From the NCBI RefSeq assembly GCF_900142985.1, contig NZ_LT670849.1, positions 3,100,001-3,164,000 on the forward strand: DNA of 64,000 bases, given 5' to 3'. Shown piece after piece: positions 53,384 through 62,121 of the stretch. Position 1 is the first letter of the stretch. The number at the start of each line of letters is the position of its first letter. The notes beneath the pieces are model-generated. The model did no database searches. It saw only the letters and a program-made list of their open reading frames with translations, and was not told the DNA's origin. The position numbers and the translations under genes were made by a program. This DNA is from Bradyrhizobium erythrophlei (GTDB lineage Bacteria; Pseudomonadota; Alphaproteobacteria; Rhizobiales; Xanthobacteraceae).

Positions 53384-54634
53384 CTATTTCATCAGGCCCG
53401 CGGCCGTCAGCGCCCGGGTGATGGCCGCGCCGACATCAAGCGTATTTCGCCGCTTGACCGTCGGTTTTGCCGCTTTCGTCTTTGCGGCATTGCCGGTCTT
53501 TGTTTTCGCAGTGGTCGCGACAGGCTTGGCCGTCCCGATGAGCGGCTCCAGAACTTTGCTGAGAACGGGAGCGGGCGGCGCGATCGGGGAGGCCACCGGA
53601 ATCAACTTCGCGCTGGGCGATTCAGCGCGAGGAAAAGGCCTCGCGAGCTTCGGAATGCCATCGGTGAGGCCGAAGAAACTGGCAATATGATGCGACGACG
53701 AGATACCGGCCTCGACCATGAACGCGCCTTGGCGGCCGTAGCGCTGGTCGTTCTCGGCCTTCCCGATCGGCGTGCCGTGGGCCATGCCGGTGATGGTGTA
53801 GCTCTCGACGACCGTCTCGCCGTCTTCGTTCCACCAGACCTGATGCGGATAGCCGTCGACGGTGCCCTCGGCCATCGGATGCGACGGCAGGTGATGCAGG
53901 TCGAGCCACTGTTTGACGATCTCGTCGGCATTGGCGGGATTGACGGTGCGATCCACGCTGCCGTGCCACACCGAAACCTTGGGCCAGGGCGCACGGTGTT
54001 TCGAGGCGTGGCGCACCAGGTTGCCCAGGTCGTTGGCCGAACGCGCGGGCGACCGAAACATGCTATTCAAGGCTTCGCGCATGTTGGTCGCGACGCCGAA
54101 CGGCAAGCCTGCGATGATCGCGCCGGCGGCAAACACTTCCGGATAAGTCGAAAGCATCACCGACGTCATGGCGCCGCCGGCGGAAAGCCCGGTGATGAAA
54201 ACGCGGTGCTTGTCGATCCGGTGCTGGCTCACCATGCGCGCGATCATCTGCCGGATCGAGCAGGCCTCGCCGTGGCCGCGCTTGGTGTCTTCCGGATTGA
54301 ACCAGTTGAAACAGGTATGCGCGTTGTTTGACGCTTGCTGCTCGGGCATCAACAGCGCAAAGCCGTAATGCTTTGCGAGTGTCGACCAGCCGGCGCCGAC
54401 GTCGTAACCGGCCGCGGTCTGTCCGCAGCCATGCAGCACGACAACGAGCGCAGGCTGTGGCCGCAGGTCTGGCGGCACGAAGGAGAACATCCGCAAGTCG
54501 CCCGGGTTGGTGCCGAACTTCCGGGTTTCCACCAGCGAACTGCCGATGGCGCCGGGCATCATGTGGCCGAGGCCATCCCAGCCGTTCAATCCGGGCAGCC
54601 GGCGCAGGAATTCGATATTTTTCGCAAGCGACAC
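53384..54634 (-). CDS. PHB depolymerase-family esterase with Ala/Lys-rich tail
   Basis: A protein of 416 aa. The esterase core has HGCGQTAAGYD (68-78) and Ser151 in TGLSAGGAM, with SVWHGSVDRTVNP and GMAHGTPIG supplying acid and His. This is the LpqC / extracellular PHB depolymerase type, but there is no signal peptide. After residue 325 comes a Pro/Ala/Lys-rich tail with TAKTKTGNAAKTKAAKPTVK, ending in a short hydrophobic helix (VGAAITRALTAAGLM). The tail resembles those of granule-associated or DNA-binding proteins, which would fit action on PHB granules; this is inference. It follows the methyltransferase-glycosyltransferase gene on the same strand after 177 bp. Confidence 0.8.
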   Translation of the reverse strand: MSLAKNIEFLRRLPGLNGWDGLGHMMPGAIGSSLVETRKFGTNPGDLRMFSFVPPDLRPQPALVVVLHGCGQTAAGYDVGAGWSTLAKHYGFALLMPEQQASNNAHTCFNWFNPEDTKRGHGEACSIRQMIARMVSQHRIDKHRVFITGLSAGGAMTSVMLSTYPEVFAAGAIIAGLPFGVATNMREALNSMFRSPARSANDLGNLVRHASKHRAPWPKVSVWHGSVDRTVNPANADEIVKQWLDLHHLPSHPMAEGTVDGYPHQVWWNEDGETVVESYTITGMAHGTPIGKAENDQRYGRQGAFMVEAGISSSHHIASFFGLTDGIPKLARPFPRAESPSAKLIPVASPIAPPAPVLSKVLEPLIGTAKPVATTAKTKTGNAAKTKAAKPTVKRRNTLDVGAAITRALTAAGLMK

Positions 54635-54752
54635 GGCTGCTCCTCAATGCCCAAAAATCGGGACGCACCTCAAAGCAGATAATTGCTGCACTGCGAAATA
54701 AAAAGACCGTGTGCTGTCAGTCCTCAGGAAAATATTTTTCATGAGACGTCGC

Positions 54753-54773
54753 AAAGACGCGTGATGCGTCCTT
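54753..54773 (-). terminator. Weak terminator behind the methyltransferase-GT2 gene
   Basis: On the minus strand an 8-bp stem (AAGGACGC and GCGTCTTT, one G-T pair) closes a five-base loop, 39 bp after the stop of the fusion gene. Confidence 0.35.
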
Positions 54774-54811
54774 GACAAAGGTGCCGTGCATTGGCGCGAA
54801 AGATGGCGGAA

Positions 54812-56281
54812 TCAGATCGCCTTCAATTTACGATAGGCAAACCACACCATCTTCAAGAGCAGCCAGCCATCGCGAAAACGTGAGATCTGGGTCTCGCCGA
54901 ACGTGCGGGCCTTGTAGTGGATCGGCGTCTCGACAATTTTGAGATTCTGCTTCGCCGCGCCGAAGATCAGATCGAAATCGCCGAACGGATCGAAGTTGCC
55001 GAAATAGCTGCGCTCGCGCGCCAGCACCTCATAGTCCTTGCGCAGGAGCACCTTGGTGCCGCACAGCGTATCGGTCAGGCGCGTGTTGACGAGATAGCTG
55101 AAGAGATAGGCAAACACGCGATTGGCGATGAAGTTGAGCGGGCGCATCGCCTCGTTTTCCATCGGATAGACGAGGCGGGTGCCGTTGACGAACTCTGCTT
55201 TGCCGGTCTCGATGATCGCATGAAATTTCGGCAGCGCTTCCGGCGGCATCGTCAGATCGGCGTCGAGAATCATCAGGACATCGCCGGAGGCGGCTGCAAA
55301 ACCCTTGCGCACCGCGTCGCCCTTGCCTTTGCCGTCCTGCTTGAGAACCTTGATGTCCCAGCTCTCTTTATAGGCGTCGCGCACGCGTTCGCATTCGGCG
55401 AAGGTGTTGTCGCTGGAGTTGCCTTCGACGAACAGGATTTCCTGCGCCGCGCCAAATCGTGGCATGCGCCGGATCGCATTCTCGATATTGCCGCTCTCGT
55501 TGCGGCAGGGAATGAGAATGCTGGCCGAAAATTTCCGCTCTGGAAACAGACGAACGGGACGCCCGACCAGATAGGTCCGCAGGCACAGGTGGCGGATGCC
55601 CGGCAGCGGCGCGATGAAGCGGTTGATGAACGGGCCGAGGCCAAGCCAGTGACGCGGTAGCAGCTGGCGCTGCTCCTGGCCGATCACTTCGAAATCGGCA
55701 AGGTCCATCAAATTGAGGAAGTCAGCGGTCGCGACGTAGTTGATGGTCGGCTGTTTGGCGCGCAGGCGCAATAGCTCGGCGGCTTTAAGGATCGGCTCCC
55801 ACAAATGCGAGTAGTAGGAGATGATGAGCCGCGTCGACGGCGCGCACAAATGATGCACCAGCCGCAACGTCGCATCGATATCCTCGAACATGCCGATGGT
55901 GTCGGCGATCACGATGTAATCGAACGGTCCTTCGATCGAGTTGAGCGTGTCGGGATCCTCGACGTCGCCCAGCACGAAACTGAGATCGGGATGCAGCTCG
56001 TTGGCTTTCGCGATCGTCCTGGCGCCAAAATCGACACCGACGCCGTAAGAAGGCTCCAGCGCTGCCAATAAATCGCCGCGGCCGCATCCGAGTTCCAGCA
56101 CCCGCTTGCCCGGCGGAATCAGAAAACGCATGAACTTGAAATCGTCTTCGTGATAGGCGGCGTTGAATTTTCGCCAGCGCTCCAGCTCGTCGACATTGCT
56201 CTCGAAGTGGTCGACAAGATCGCGCTTGCGCTGCGTGGGCAGCTCAAGGGAGCGCGCGGCGTCGGACGGCCTCAAATACAT
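54812..56281 (-). CDS. SAM methyltransferase-GT2 glycosyltransferase fusion
   Basis: A protein of 489 aa from ATG 56281 (GAGGTC upstream). Residues about 20-210 form a class I SAM-dependent methyltransferase with motif I VLELGCGRGD (61-70) and FDYIVIADTIG (120-130). Residues about 250-460 form a GT2 glycosyltransferase of the dolichol-phosphate-mannose-synthase type: ASILIPCRNESGNI (253-266), LDADLT with DAD at 340-342, and NGTRLVY. A C-terminal hydrophobic segment may touch the membrane. The two activities on one chain suggest synthesis of a methylated glycolipid or surface sugar on a lipid carrier. No other polysaccharide gene is nearby. Confidence 0.85.
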   Translation of the reverse strand: MYLRPSDAARSLELPTQRKRDLVDHFESNVDELERWRKFNAAYHEDDFKFMRFLIPPGKRVLELGCGRGDLLAALEPSYGVGVDFGARTIAKANELHPDLSFVLGDVEDPDTLNSIEGPFDYIVIADTIGMFEDIDATLRLVHHLCAPSTRLIISYYSHLWEPILKAAELLRLRAKQPTINYVATADFLNLMDLADFEVIGQEQRQLLPRHWLGLGPFINRFIAPLPGIRHLCLRTYLVGRPVRLFPERKFSASILIPCRNESGNIENAIRRMPRFGAAQEILFVEGNSSDNTFAECERVRDAYKESWDIKVLKQDGKGKGDAVRKGFAAASGDVLMILDADLTMPPEALPKFHAIIETGKAEFVNGTRLVYPMENEAMRPLNFIANRVFAYLFSYLVNTRLTDTLCGTKVLLRKDYEVLARERSYFGNFDPFGDFDLIFGAAKQNLKIVETPIHYKARTFGETQISRFRDGWLLLKMVWFAYRKLKAI

Positions 56282-56384
56282 CTTGACCTCGGCGGGGGAC
56301 GAAGGGGTCGTCTTAGCCGATGGGTCGGGAGGTGTAAATTCGCCTAGCCGGCCATAAAGCGGCCGATTTCATGGCCGCGAGGCG

Positions 56385-56551
56385 CTAGTGGAGTGGATTT
56401 GACATTCGCTATCCCTTAGCCGGGAATGCGCAAGGCGAATGTCAAATCCAAAACTCCACTAGAAACTTATATTTGCTAGTGGTCCTTTGATTCTAACATT
56501 TGCAAAAGTGCCTGCCGCAATGGGATGCAAATGTTAGAATCGGACTACTAG
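56385..56551. repeat. Composite paired palindrome, copy 5
   Basis: Palindrome J covers 56385-56462 (ends CTAGTGGAGTGG and CTCCACTAG, inner arm GGATTTGACATTCGC). Palindrome K covers 56476-56551 (ends CTAGTGGTCC and GGACTACTAG, inner arm GATTCTAACATTTGCA). The spacer is 13 bp. It is nearly the same sequence and order as copy 3 upstream of regB; loops differ most. It lies in the 361-bp divergent gap between the fusion gene and the LLM gene, and the rest of the gap has no gene. Confidence 0.88.
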
Positions 56552-56642
56552 CAGCGGGGTCTTGGAATAGGCGATTGCCTTGATCTTTCCCGCCCCATAG
56601 TTTGATAAGGCGCAATCAAAAAAACTGTTCGGAGAAAACCCA

Positions 56643-57890
56643 GTGGCTCGTCTCAAATTTGGGGCCTTCCTCGCCCCGCATCACCCGATCGGCGAGCACC
56701 CGATGCTCCAGTTCCGCAGGGATCTCGATCTTGTCGAGCAGCTCGATGCGCTCGGCTACGACGAGTTCTGGTGCGGCGAGCACCATTCTTCGGGTTGGGA
56801 AATGATTGCATCGCCGGAAATGTTTCTGGCCGCCGCCGGCGAGCGCACCAAGCGCATCAAGCTCGGGACCGGCGTGATCTCGCTGCCCTATCACCATCCT
56901 TTCAATGTTGCGCAGCGCATGGTGCAACTCGACCATATGACGGGCGGCCGCGCCTTGTTCGGGTCGGGCCCGGGGGCACTTGCCTCCGACGCGCATACGC
57001 TGGGCATCGATCCGATGACCCAACGCGACCGTCAGGACGAGGCGATTGCGATTATTCGCCGGCTGTTTCGCGGGGAGCGGGTGACCGCGAAAAGCGACTG
57101 GTTCACGATGAACGACGCCGCATTGCAGATCCTTCCGCTCCAGGAGGAAATGCCGTTCGTGGTCGCCTCGCAAATCTCGCCGTCGGGCATGACGCTGGCC
57201 GGGAAATATGGCATCGGCATCATTTCGCTGGGCTCGATGTCGACGCAGGGTTTGATGGCGCTGCCGACGCAATGGGGCTTTGCGGAAGACGCCGCGAAGA
57301 AATACGGCACGACCGTCAGCCGCGCCGACTGGCGCGTATTGTTGTCCTGGCACGTCGCTGAAAGCCGCGAGCAGGCGAAAGCCGAGGCTGGCGCCGGGCT
57401 GATGCGATGGCACAACGAATACAATGTGAAGACGCTGCAGCGGCCGGGCCTCGAGCCCTTCAAATCGATCGATGAGGCACTGGAGAAAACCGCCGGCGGG
57501 GTAGGCATTTCGGCATCCACCATCGGCACCCCCGACGATCTGGTCACCACGATCCGGACGTTGATGGAAGTGTCGGGAGGCGTCGGCACGATTATCGGCT
57601 TCGTTCACGACTGGGCCAACCCGGAAAATACCAGGCGAAGCTGGGACATGGTGGCCCGCTATGTGATCCCGGAGATCAACGGCTATGTCACCAAGCTTCG
57701 CGAGTCGCAGAAATTCCTGATCGAAAATCGCGCCGTGTTCGATCGGGCGGGGCAGGCTGTGATGGCGAAGATCATGGAGAACGACAAGGCTGCCGCCGCC
57801 CTGACACTCACCGGTCCCGGCCGGGTCGCCATTCCGCCCATCAATGCGCCGGACCTGCAGAAGGAAGCGGCGAAGCAGCAAAAGAGCTGA
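56643..57890 (+). CDS. LLM-class flavin-dependent monooxygenase
   Basis: A protein of 415 aa from GTG 56643 with CGGAGAAAA upstream. The TIM-barrel of the bacterial luciferase superfamily begins LKFGAFLAPHHPIGEHP, with LDALGYDEFWCGEHHSSGWE near residues 36-55 and KLGTGVISLPYHHPFNVAQR after (abbreviated). It uses reduced FMN and oxygen; members oxidise aldehydes, alkanesulfonates or terpenoids. It is divergent from the fusion gene and convergent with an SDR gene. A link to the sulfonate-type importer at 26225-29006 is possible but not shown. Confidence 0.83.
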   Translation: MARLKFGAFLAPHHPIGEHPMLQFRRDLDLVEQLDALGYDEFWCGEHHSSGWEMIASPEMFLAAAGERTKRIKLGTGVISLPYHHPFNVAQRMVQLDHMTGGRALFGSGPGALASDAHTLGIDPMTQRDRQDEAIAIIRRLFRGERVTAKSDWFTMNDAALQILPLQEEMPFVVASQISPSGMTLAGKYGIGIISLGSMSTQGLMALPTQWGFAEDAAKKYGTTVSRADWRVLLSWHVAESREQAKAEAGAGLMRWHNEYNVKTLQRPGLEPFKSIDEALEKTAGGVGISASTIGTPDDLVTTIRTLMEVSGGVGTIIGFVHDWANPENTRRSWDMVARYVIPEINGYVTKLRESQKFLIENRAVFDRAGQAVMAKIMENDKAAAALTLTGPGRVAIPPINAPDLQKEAAKQQKS

Positions 57891-57945
57891 TTGGCGCTCT
57901 TGATAAGCGCGGCCTCAGCTGGTTCTCACGTCTACCGCTCGCCAA

Positions 57946-58788
57946 CTACTTCTGGGCCTGATCGAACGCCTTGCGCAGGGCCACGTAGCCCTGTTGCTGC
58001 GCGGTCCAGTTGCGTCCGCCGGTGATCGCGCCGTCGATCACGAGGTCGTGCCCGTTGATGAAGCTCGATTCGTCGCTGGCGAGAAACACCGCCGCATGCG
58101 CGATGTCCTCCGGCAGGCCGGCGCGCGGGATCGGCTGCGCACTTTTGTAGACCTCGCGCATGACATCAGGCGTCTTCTCGGCCGCCTCCACGGACAGGCC
58201 GAGCGCCTTGCCGAAGATGCCGGTTGCGATCGCGCCGGGCGAGATGCTGTTGACGCGAATGCCGGCTTCGCCAAGCTCCATCGCAACGCATTTGGTCAGG
58301 TGGATGACGGCGGCCTTGGCGGCGCCATAGACCACCGACGACGAGAAGCCGGCGAGTCTTCCTGCGATGCTGCCGTTGTTGATGATGCTGCCGGAACCCT
58401 GGCGGCGCATATGCGGCGCGGCATGCTTCATGCCCAGCATCACGCTGCGAACCAGCGTCGCCATCGCGGTATCGAAGCGATCCGCTTCGAGGCCCTCGAT
58501 CCCGCCAGTCTGGGCCGGTCCGCCGGCATTATTGAATAGGCAGTCGATACGGCCGAACTTGTCGACCGCCTCGCCGATCAGGTCGCGGATGTCGGCTTCG
58601 ATCGTGACATCGGTGCGATGGAAAAGGCATGCAGGGCCGAGCCGCTTTGCCAGCGCCTCACCTTCCGCCGCGCGACGGCCGGCCACGACGACTTTCGCGC
58701 CCTCGGCAACGAAGACTTCCGCGGTACGCAGTCCGATGCCGCTTGTCGCACCTGTGATCACCGCGACTTTGCCATCCAGTCGTCCCAT
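57946..58788 (-). CDS. Short-chain dehydrogenase/reductase
   Basis: A protein of 280 aa from ATG 58788 with AGGAGG nine bases upstream; GTG 58812 would add eight residues. TGATSGIG (12-19), NNAG, the catalytic Ser in NNGSIAG and Tyr/Lys in YGAAK are present. The C-terminal GHDLVIDGAITGG fits the cyclopentanol/sorbitol-type SDRs. Substrate unknown. It is convergent with the LLM gene. Confidence 0.85.
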   Translation of the reverse strand: MGRLDGKVAVITGATSGIGLRTAEVFVAEGAKVVVAGRRAAEGEALAKRLGPACLFHRTDVTIEADIRDLIGEAVDKFGRIDCLFNNAGGPAQTGGIEGLEADRFDTAMATLVRSVMLGMKHAAPHMRRQGSGSIINNGSIAGRLAGFSSSVVYGAAKAAVIHLTKCVAMELGEAGIRVNSISPGAIATGIFGKALGLSVEAAEKTPDVMREVYKSAQPIPRAGLPEDIAHAAVFLASDESSFINGHDLVIDGAITGGRNWTAQQQGYVALRKAFDQAQK

Positions 58789-59091
58789 CTCGGTCGTCCT
58801 CCTTTTTGACACGGTCGCGTAAAACTATCTCAAATCCACGCAACTAGGCAGCGCAGTTCACGTGTTGTGATGCCAATTCGACCGACGGTTTGATGATCCC
58901 GACATCCCAAAAGAGGAAACAAGCGAGCGTCGATACCTCGCCATCTGTGGAGCGCCGGTTCCCCCAGCCGGATTTCAAGCCGCGGAATGCCCTGCACGGC
59001 CCCGGTGTTCAAGGGGATAGCGTGCTGTCTCCCGGTGCGGCGCGGCAAAATTCGGCTATGGTGAGCGAGTTTTCGGATCCGGAATGCCCTC
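58789..59091. other. Divergent gap without a gene
   Basis: Between the SDR (minus) and the HWE kinase (plus). A 113-codon minus-strand frame at 58830-59171 lacks a ribosome site and overlaps the kinase gene, so I do not accept it. No repeat or clear dyad is seen. Confidence 0.55.
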
Positions 59092-60066
59092 ATGCGGTCT
59101 TTGACAGGATTGATCGATGAATTTCGACAGGGTTGGCAAGGAATCTCCCGGCCTTCATTGTCGTTCAGCATAGGCTTTTCGATCGCCTGCCTGGCGTTGT
59201 CGACAACCGCGCGATGGTTGCTCGCGATGATACGGCCGGATGTCTACTTCACGCCGTATTTCCCGGCCGTTTTCTTCGCGACCGCGCTTGGCGGATACCG
59301 CACCGGCATCGCCACCGCCGTGGTGGGCGGCGGACTTGGCGTTGCCATGAATTTCGGCGATGCGCCGAGCAATTTCTTTCCGCGTGCGGTGCTGCTCGCC
59401 ATCTACTGCATCGTATCCGGCCTAACGATCTGGGGCGTGGAGCACTATCGCTCGGTGGCCTCCAGGCAGCGCGAGATTTCGAAGCGGCTGATCCGCGAGG
59501 AGGACTACCGCAAGCTTGTCGTCGACGAGCTGCAGCACCGGCTGAAAAACAAGCTGTCGACGGTCCACGCGGTGCTGCATCAGGTTTTGCAGAACCAGCC
59601 GCAGGTCTGGGCCAGCATCGATCACCGCCTGCGGGCGCTGGCCGCGACCGACGAACTCATCACCAAGGTCGACGGCGACGGCTGCGACATCAAGGACCTC
59701 CTGCTTTCCGAACTCGGCCCTTATGGCCACGTTCGCTTCAACCTGAATGGAAATCGGCTGCTTCTCCCAGCCAAGCTTGCCGTCAGCCTCGCGCTGCTCT
59801 TTCACGAGCTTGCGACCAACGCCGGGAAATATGGCGCGTTTTCCGCCGAGCGCGGCATGTTGCAGGTGTCCTGGTCGATGATCGATGACCGGCTGAACAT
59901 CATCTGGGATGAAACCGAAGGGCCGGCGATTTCGGCGGTCGGGGCGCCCGGCTTCGGCACCAAATTGCTGGAATCGGCGCTCGGGCCATTCGATGGTAAG
60001 ACCGAGATCAGTTTTTTGAAAAGCGGCGTCCACTGCACCATGCAATGCCGCGTCCCGAAGGCATGA
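59092..60066 (+). CDS. HWE-family sensor histidine kinase, membrane-bound
   Basis: A protein of 324 aa. Residues about 22-118 contain four hydrophobic helices in a KdpD/DUF4118-like arrangement (VYFTPYFPAVFFATALGGYRTGIATAVVGG, in two parts). The kinase core has the phospho-acceptor His149 in VDELQHRLKNK, the N-box HELATNAGKYGAFS and the W-x-E motif in IIWDETEGP that gives the family its name. No periplasmic sensor domain of size exists, so the membrane domain is probably the sensor. No response regulator is adjacent; partners of HWE kinases are often single-domain or PhyR-type proteins. Confidence 0.85.
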   Translation: MRSLTGLIDEFRQGWQGISRPSLSFSIGFSIACLALSTTARWLLAMIRPDVYFTPYFPAVFFATALGGYRTGIATAVVGGGLGVAMNFGDAPSNFFPRAVLLAIYCIVSGLTIWGVEHYRSVASRQREISKRLIREEDYRKLVVDELQHRLKNKLSTVHAVLHQVLQNQPQVWASIDHRLRALAATDELITKVDGDGCDIKDLLLSELGPYGHVRFNLNGNRLLLPAKLAVSLALLFHELATNAGKYGAFSAERGMLQVSWSMIDDRLNIIWDETEGPAISAVGAPGFGTKLLESALGPFDGKTEISFLKSGVHCTMQCRVPKA

Positions 60067-60201
60067 TTTCCGGCTACCCGTTAGGTCGTTGACGTTCTGT
60101 TAATAACGATCGCGGCGTCCGGTCGTTCAGCCGGCCGCGCTCCACCCCGTAATCGCGTACTTAACCAAAAGTACAAAAGAGTTTGTCACCTTCGGGCGGC
60201 A

Positions 60202-61986
60202 ATGAAAAACCCGCTCCCCGATCAGATTCCGTCCTCCGCCCAGCAGCAAGCCGAACTCCCGTTCGACGGCGAGCTTGTCCTGTTGAGAGATATTGTCCGC
60301 CAGCTTCCCGCAGGCGTCACGGTTCAGGACGAAGACGGCCGATTTCTTTTGATCAATGACGTGGCTGCCGCGCAGCTCGGGCTCGCTGGTGGCCAGGGCG
60401 ACGATGTCGCCGCAAAACACCTGAACGAGCGCCGGGCCGCCGGGCTTGAGCTGCTTCGGCACGGCCGTGCGACTGTCGCGGAAGTGGCCGGCGCCGGCAG
60501 CAACGGCACGCAGGTTCTCCTCGCGGCCCATCGGCCGATCAGCGTTGCCGGCCGCAATCTGCTGTTGTCGTGTTCGGCCGATATCAGCGAGCAGAAGGCG
60601 GTCGAAGATCACCTGTTCCGCTCGGCCTATTTCGACGGGTTGACCGGTTTGCCGATGCGGCGGGTGATCGAACACCGCGTGCAGGGCCTGATCCAGCGCT
60701 ATGAGCCGGGCAACGCCTTTGCGCTCGCCTTTCTCGACATCGATAATTTCAAGCACATCAACGACTATTACGGCCACTCGGTCGGCGATGCGCTCCTGGT
60801 CGAGGTCGCCAAGCGGCTCGGGCTCAATTTGCGTGAAACCGACATGCTGTCGCGGATCAGCGGCGACGAATTTCTGCTGCTGCTCGCACCGATCGATAAC
60901 GAGGAGGAAGTCGCCGATTATGTCGAGGCGACGTTGCAGCGGCTGAAAGCGCCGTTTTTCATTGATGGATCGGAGATCTTTGCCTCGACCTCGATCGGCG
61001 TCAGCCTGTTTCCCGATCATGGCCGCAGCTACGACATGCTGCTCCACAATGCCGATATCGCGATGTATCGGGTCAAGAACGATGGCAAGGGAGCGGCCGC
61101 CTTCTTCGATGCCGGCATGGAACGCGAGGCGCTCCTGCGCATGAAGATCGAGCAGTCGCTGCGGCATGCGATCCTGGAAAAGCAGTTCTTCTGCGCCTTC
61201 CAGCCGAAGGTCGATATCAGGACCAGGGAAGTCAAAGGCATCGAGGCGCTGGTGCGTCTGCGCGACGACGACGGCATCATCCAGGCGCCCGGCACGTTCA
61301 TCAATCTGGCGGTCGAGCTCGGATTGATCGATGATCTCACCCATCTCGTGCTGGCCGAGATCGTGCGATCGATCGACCTGATCAACGAGACGTTCGGGCC
61401 GACGGCGACGATCAGCATCAACGTCGCGGCAAAGCAGGCTGACAGCCCCACTTTCATGCGCTCCTTCGCCGAGGCGCTGGACGCAACCGGCTTCCCGCGG
61501 CGTTTCATGATCGAGGTGACGGAAGACGCCTTCGTCACCAAGACCCGGTTCCAGAGCGAAGTCCTGCCGATCCTGCGCAAGCTCGGGGTCGGTATCTCGA
61601 TCGACGATTTCGGTATCGGCTATTCGTCATTGTCGGCGCTTGCCGATATCACCGCCGACGAAATCAAGATCGACCGGGCCTTCATCAAGGACATTCACCT
61701 TCGCCCGCGCAGCCAGGGAATCCTGCGCGCGATCGAATCGCTTGCCGATGCGCTCGGCATGAGCGTGGTGGCCGAAGGCATCGAGACCTTCGAGGAGCTG
61801 GCCTATCTTCAGGCCGCCACCCGCATTCGTTATGCGCAGGGCTTTTACTTTGCCCATCCGATCTTCCTCGAGGAACTCAAGACCGGCGCGCCCGCCTCCA
61901 GCGACACGCGCGTCAGCGAGACCAGCCGGCCGATGCAGGAAAATCGCCACAGCGACTATGCGCGTCCCGCCCGCTATCGCCGCTGA
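60202..61986 (+). CDS. PAS-GGDEF-EAL cyclic-di-GMP protein
   Basis: A protein of 594 aa. A PAS-like domain (about 24-130) is followed by a GGDEF domain with SGDEF at 220-224 and an RxxD inhibitory site (RETD, 211-214) five residues before it. The EAL domain has EAL at 348-350, DDFGIGYSS and EGIET, the residues needed for phosphodiesterase activity. SGDEF is a tolerated variant, so both synthesis and breakdown of cyclic-di-GMP are possible. There is no membrane segment. It follows the HWE kinase by 135 bp. Confidence 0.9.
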   Translation: MKNPLPDQIPSSAQQQAELPFDGELVLLRDIVRQLPAGVTVQDEDGRFLLINDVAAAQLGLAGGQGDDVAAKHLNERRAAGLELLRHGRATVAEVAGAGSNGTQVLLAAHRPISVAGRNLLLSCSADISEQKAVEDHLFRSAYFDGLTGLPMRRVIEHRVQGLIQRYEPGNAFALAFLDIDNFKHINDYYGHSVGDALLVEVAKRLGLNLRETDMLSRISGDEFLLLLAPIDNEEEVADYVEATLQRLKAPFFIDGSEIFASTSIGVSLFPDHGRSYDMLLHNADIAMYRVKNDGKGAAAFFDAGMEREALLRMKIEQSLRHAILEKQFFCAFQPKVDIRTREVKGIEALVRLRDDDGIIQAPGTFINLAVELGLIDDLTHLVLAEIVRSIDLINETFGPTATISINVAAKQADSPTFMRSFAEALDATGFPRRFMIEVTEDAFVTKTRFQSEVLPILRKLGVGISIDDFGIGYSSLSALADITADEIKIDRAFIKDIHLRPRSQGILRAIESLADALGMSVVAEGIETFEELAYLQAATRIRYAQGFYFAHPIFLEELKTGAPASSDTRVSETSRPMQENRHSDYARPARYRR

Positions 61987-62121
61987 GCAGGCCGAGCGCG
62001 CCTGCCTTTTGTTGCAAATGTGACGATCTATTAATGCAGCAATTGGTGTCTCGGGTCATTCCGGGCAGGCCTCGTCCTTGCTATCTTGTCGTGTGACGAC
62101 AACGATCGCGAAAGAGGCGCC

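Noticed and set aside
58830-59171. 113-codon minus-strand frame
   Set aside because: It overlaps the HWE kinase start, has no ribosome site and shows no protein-like pattern.
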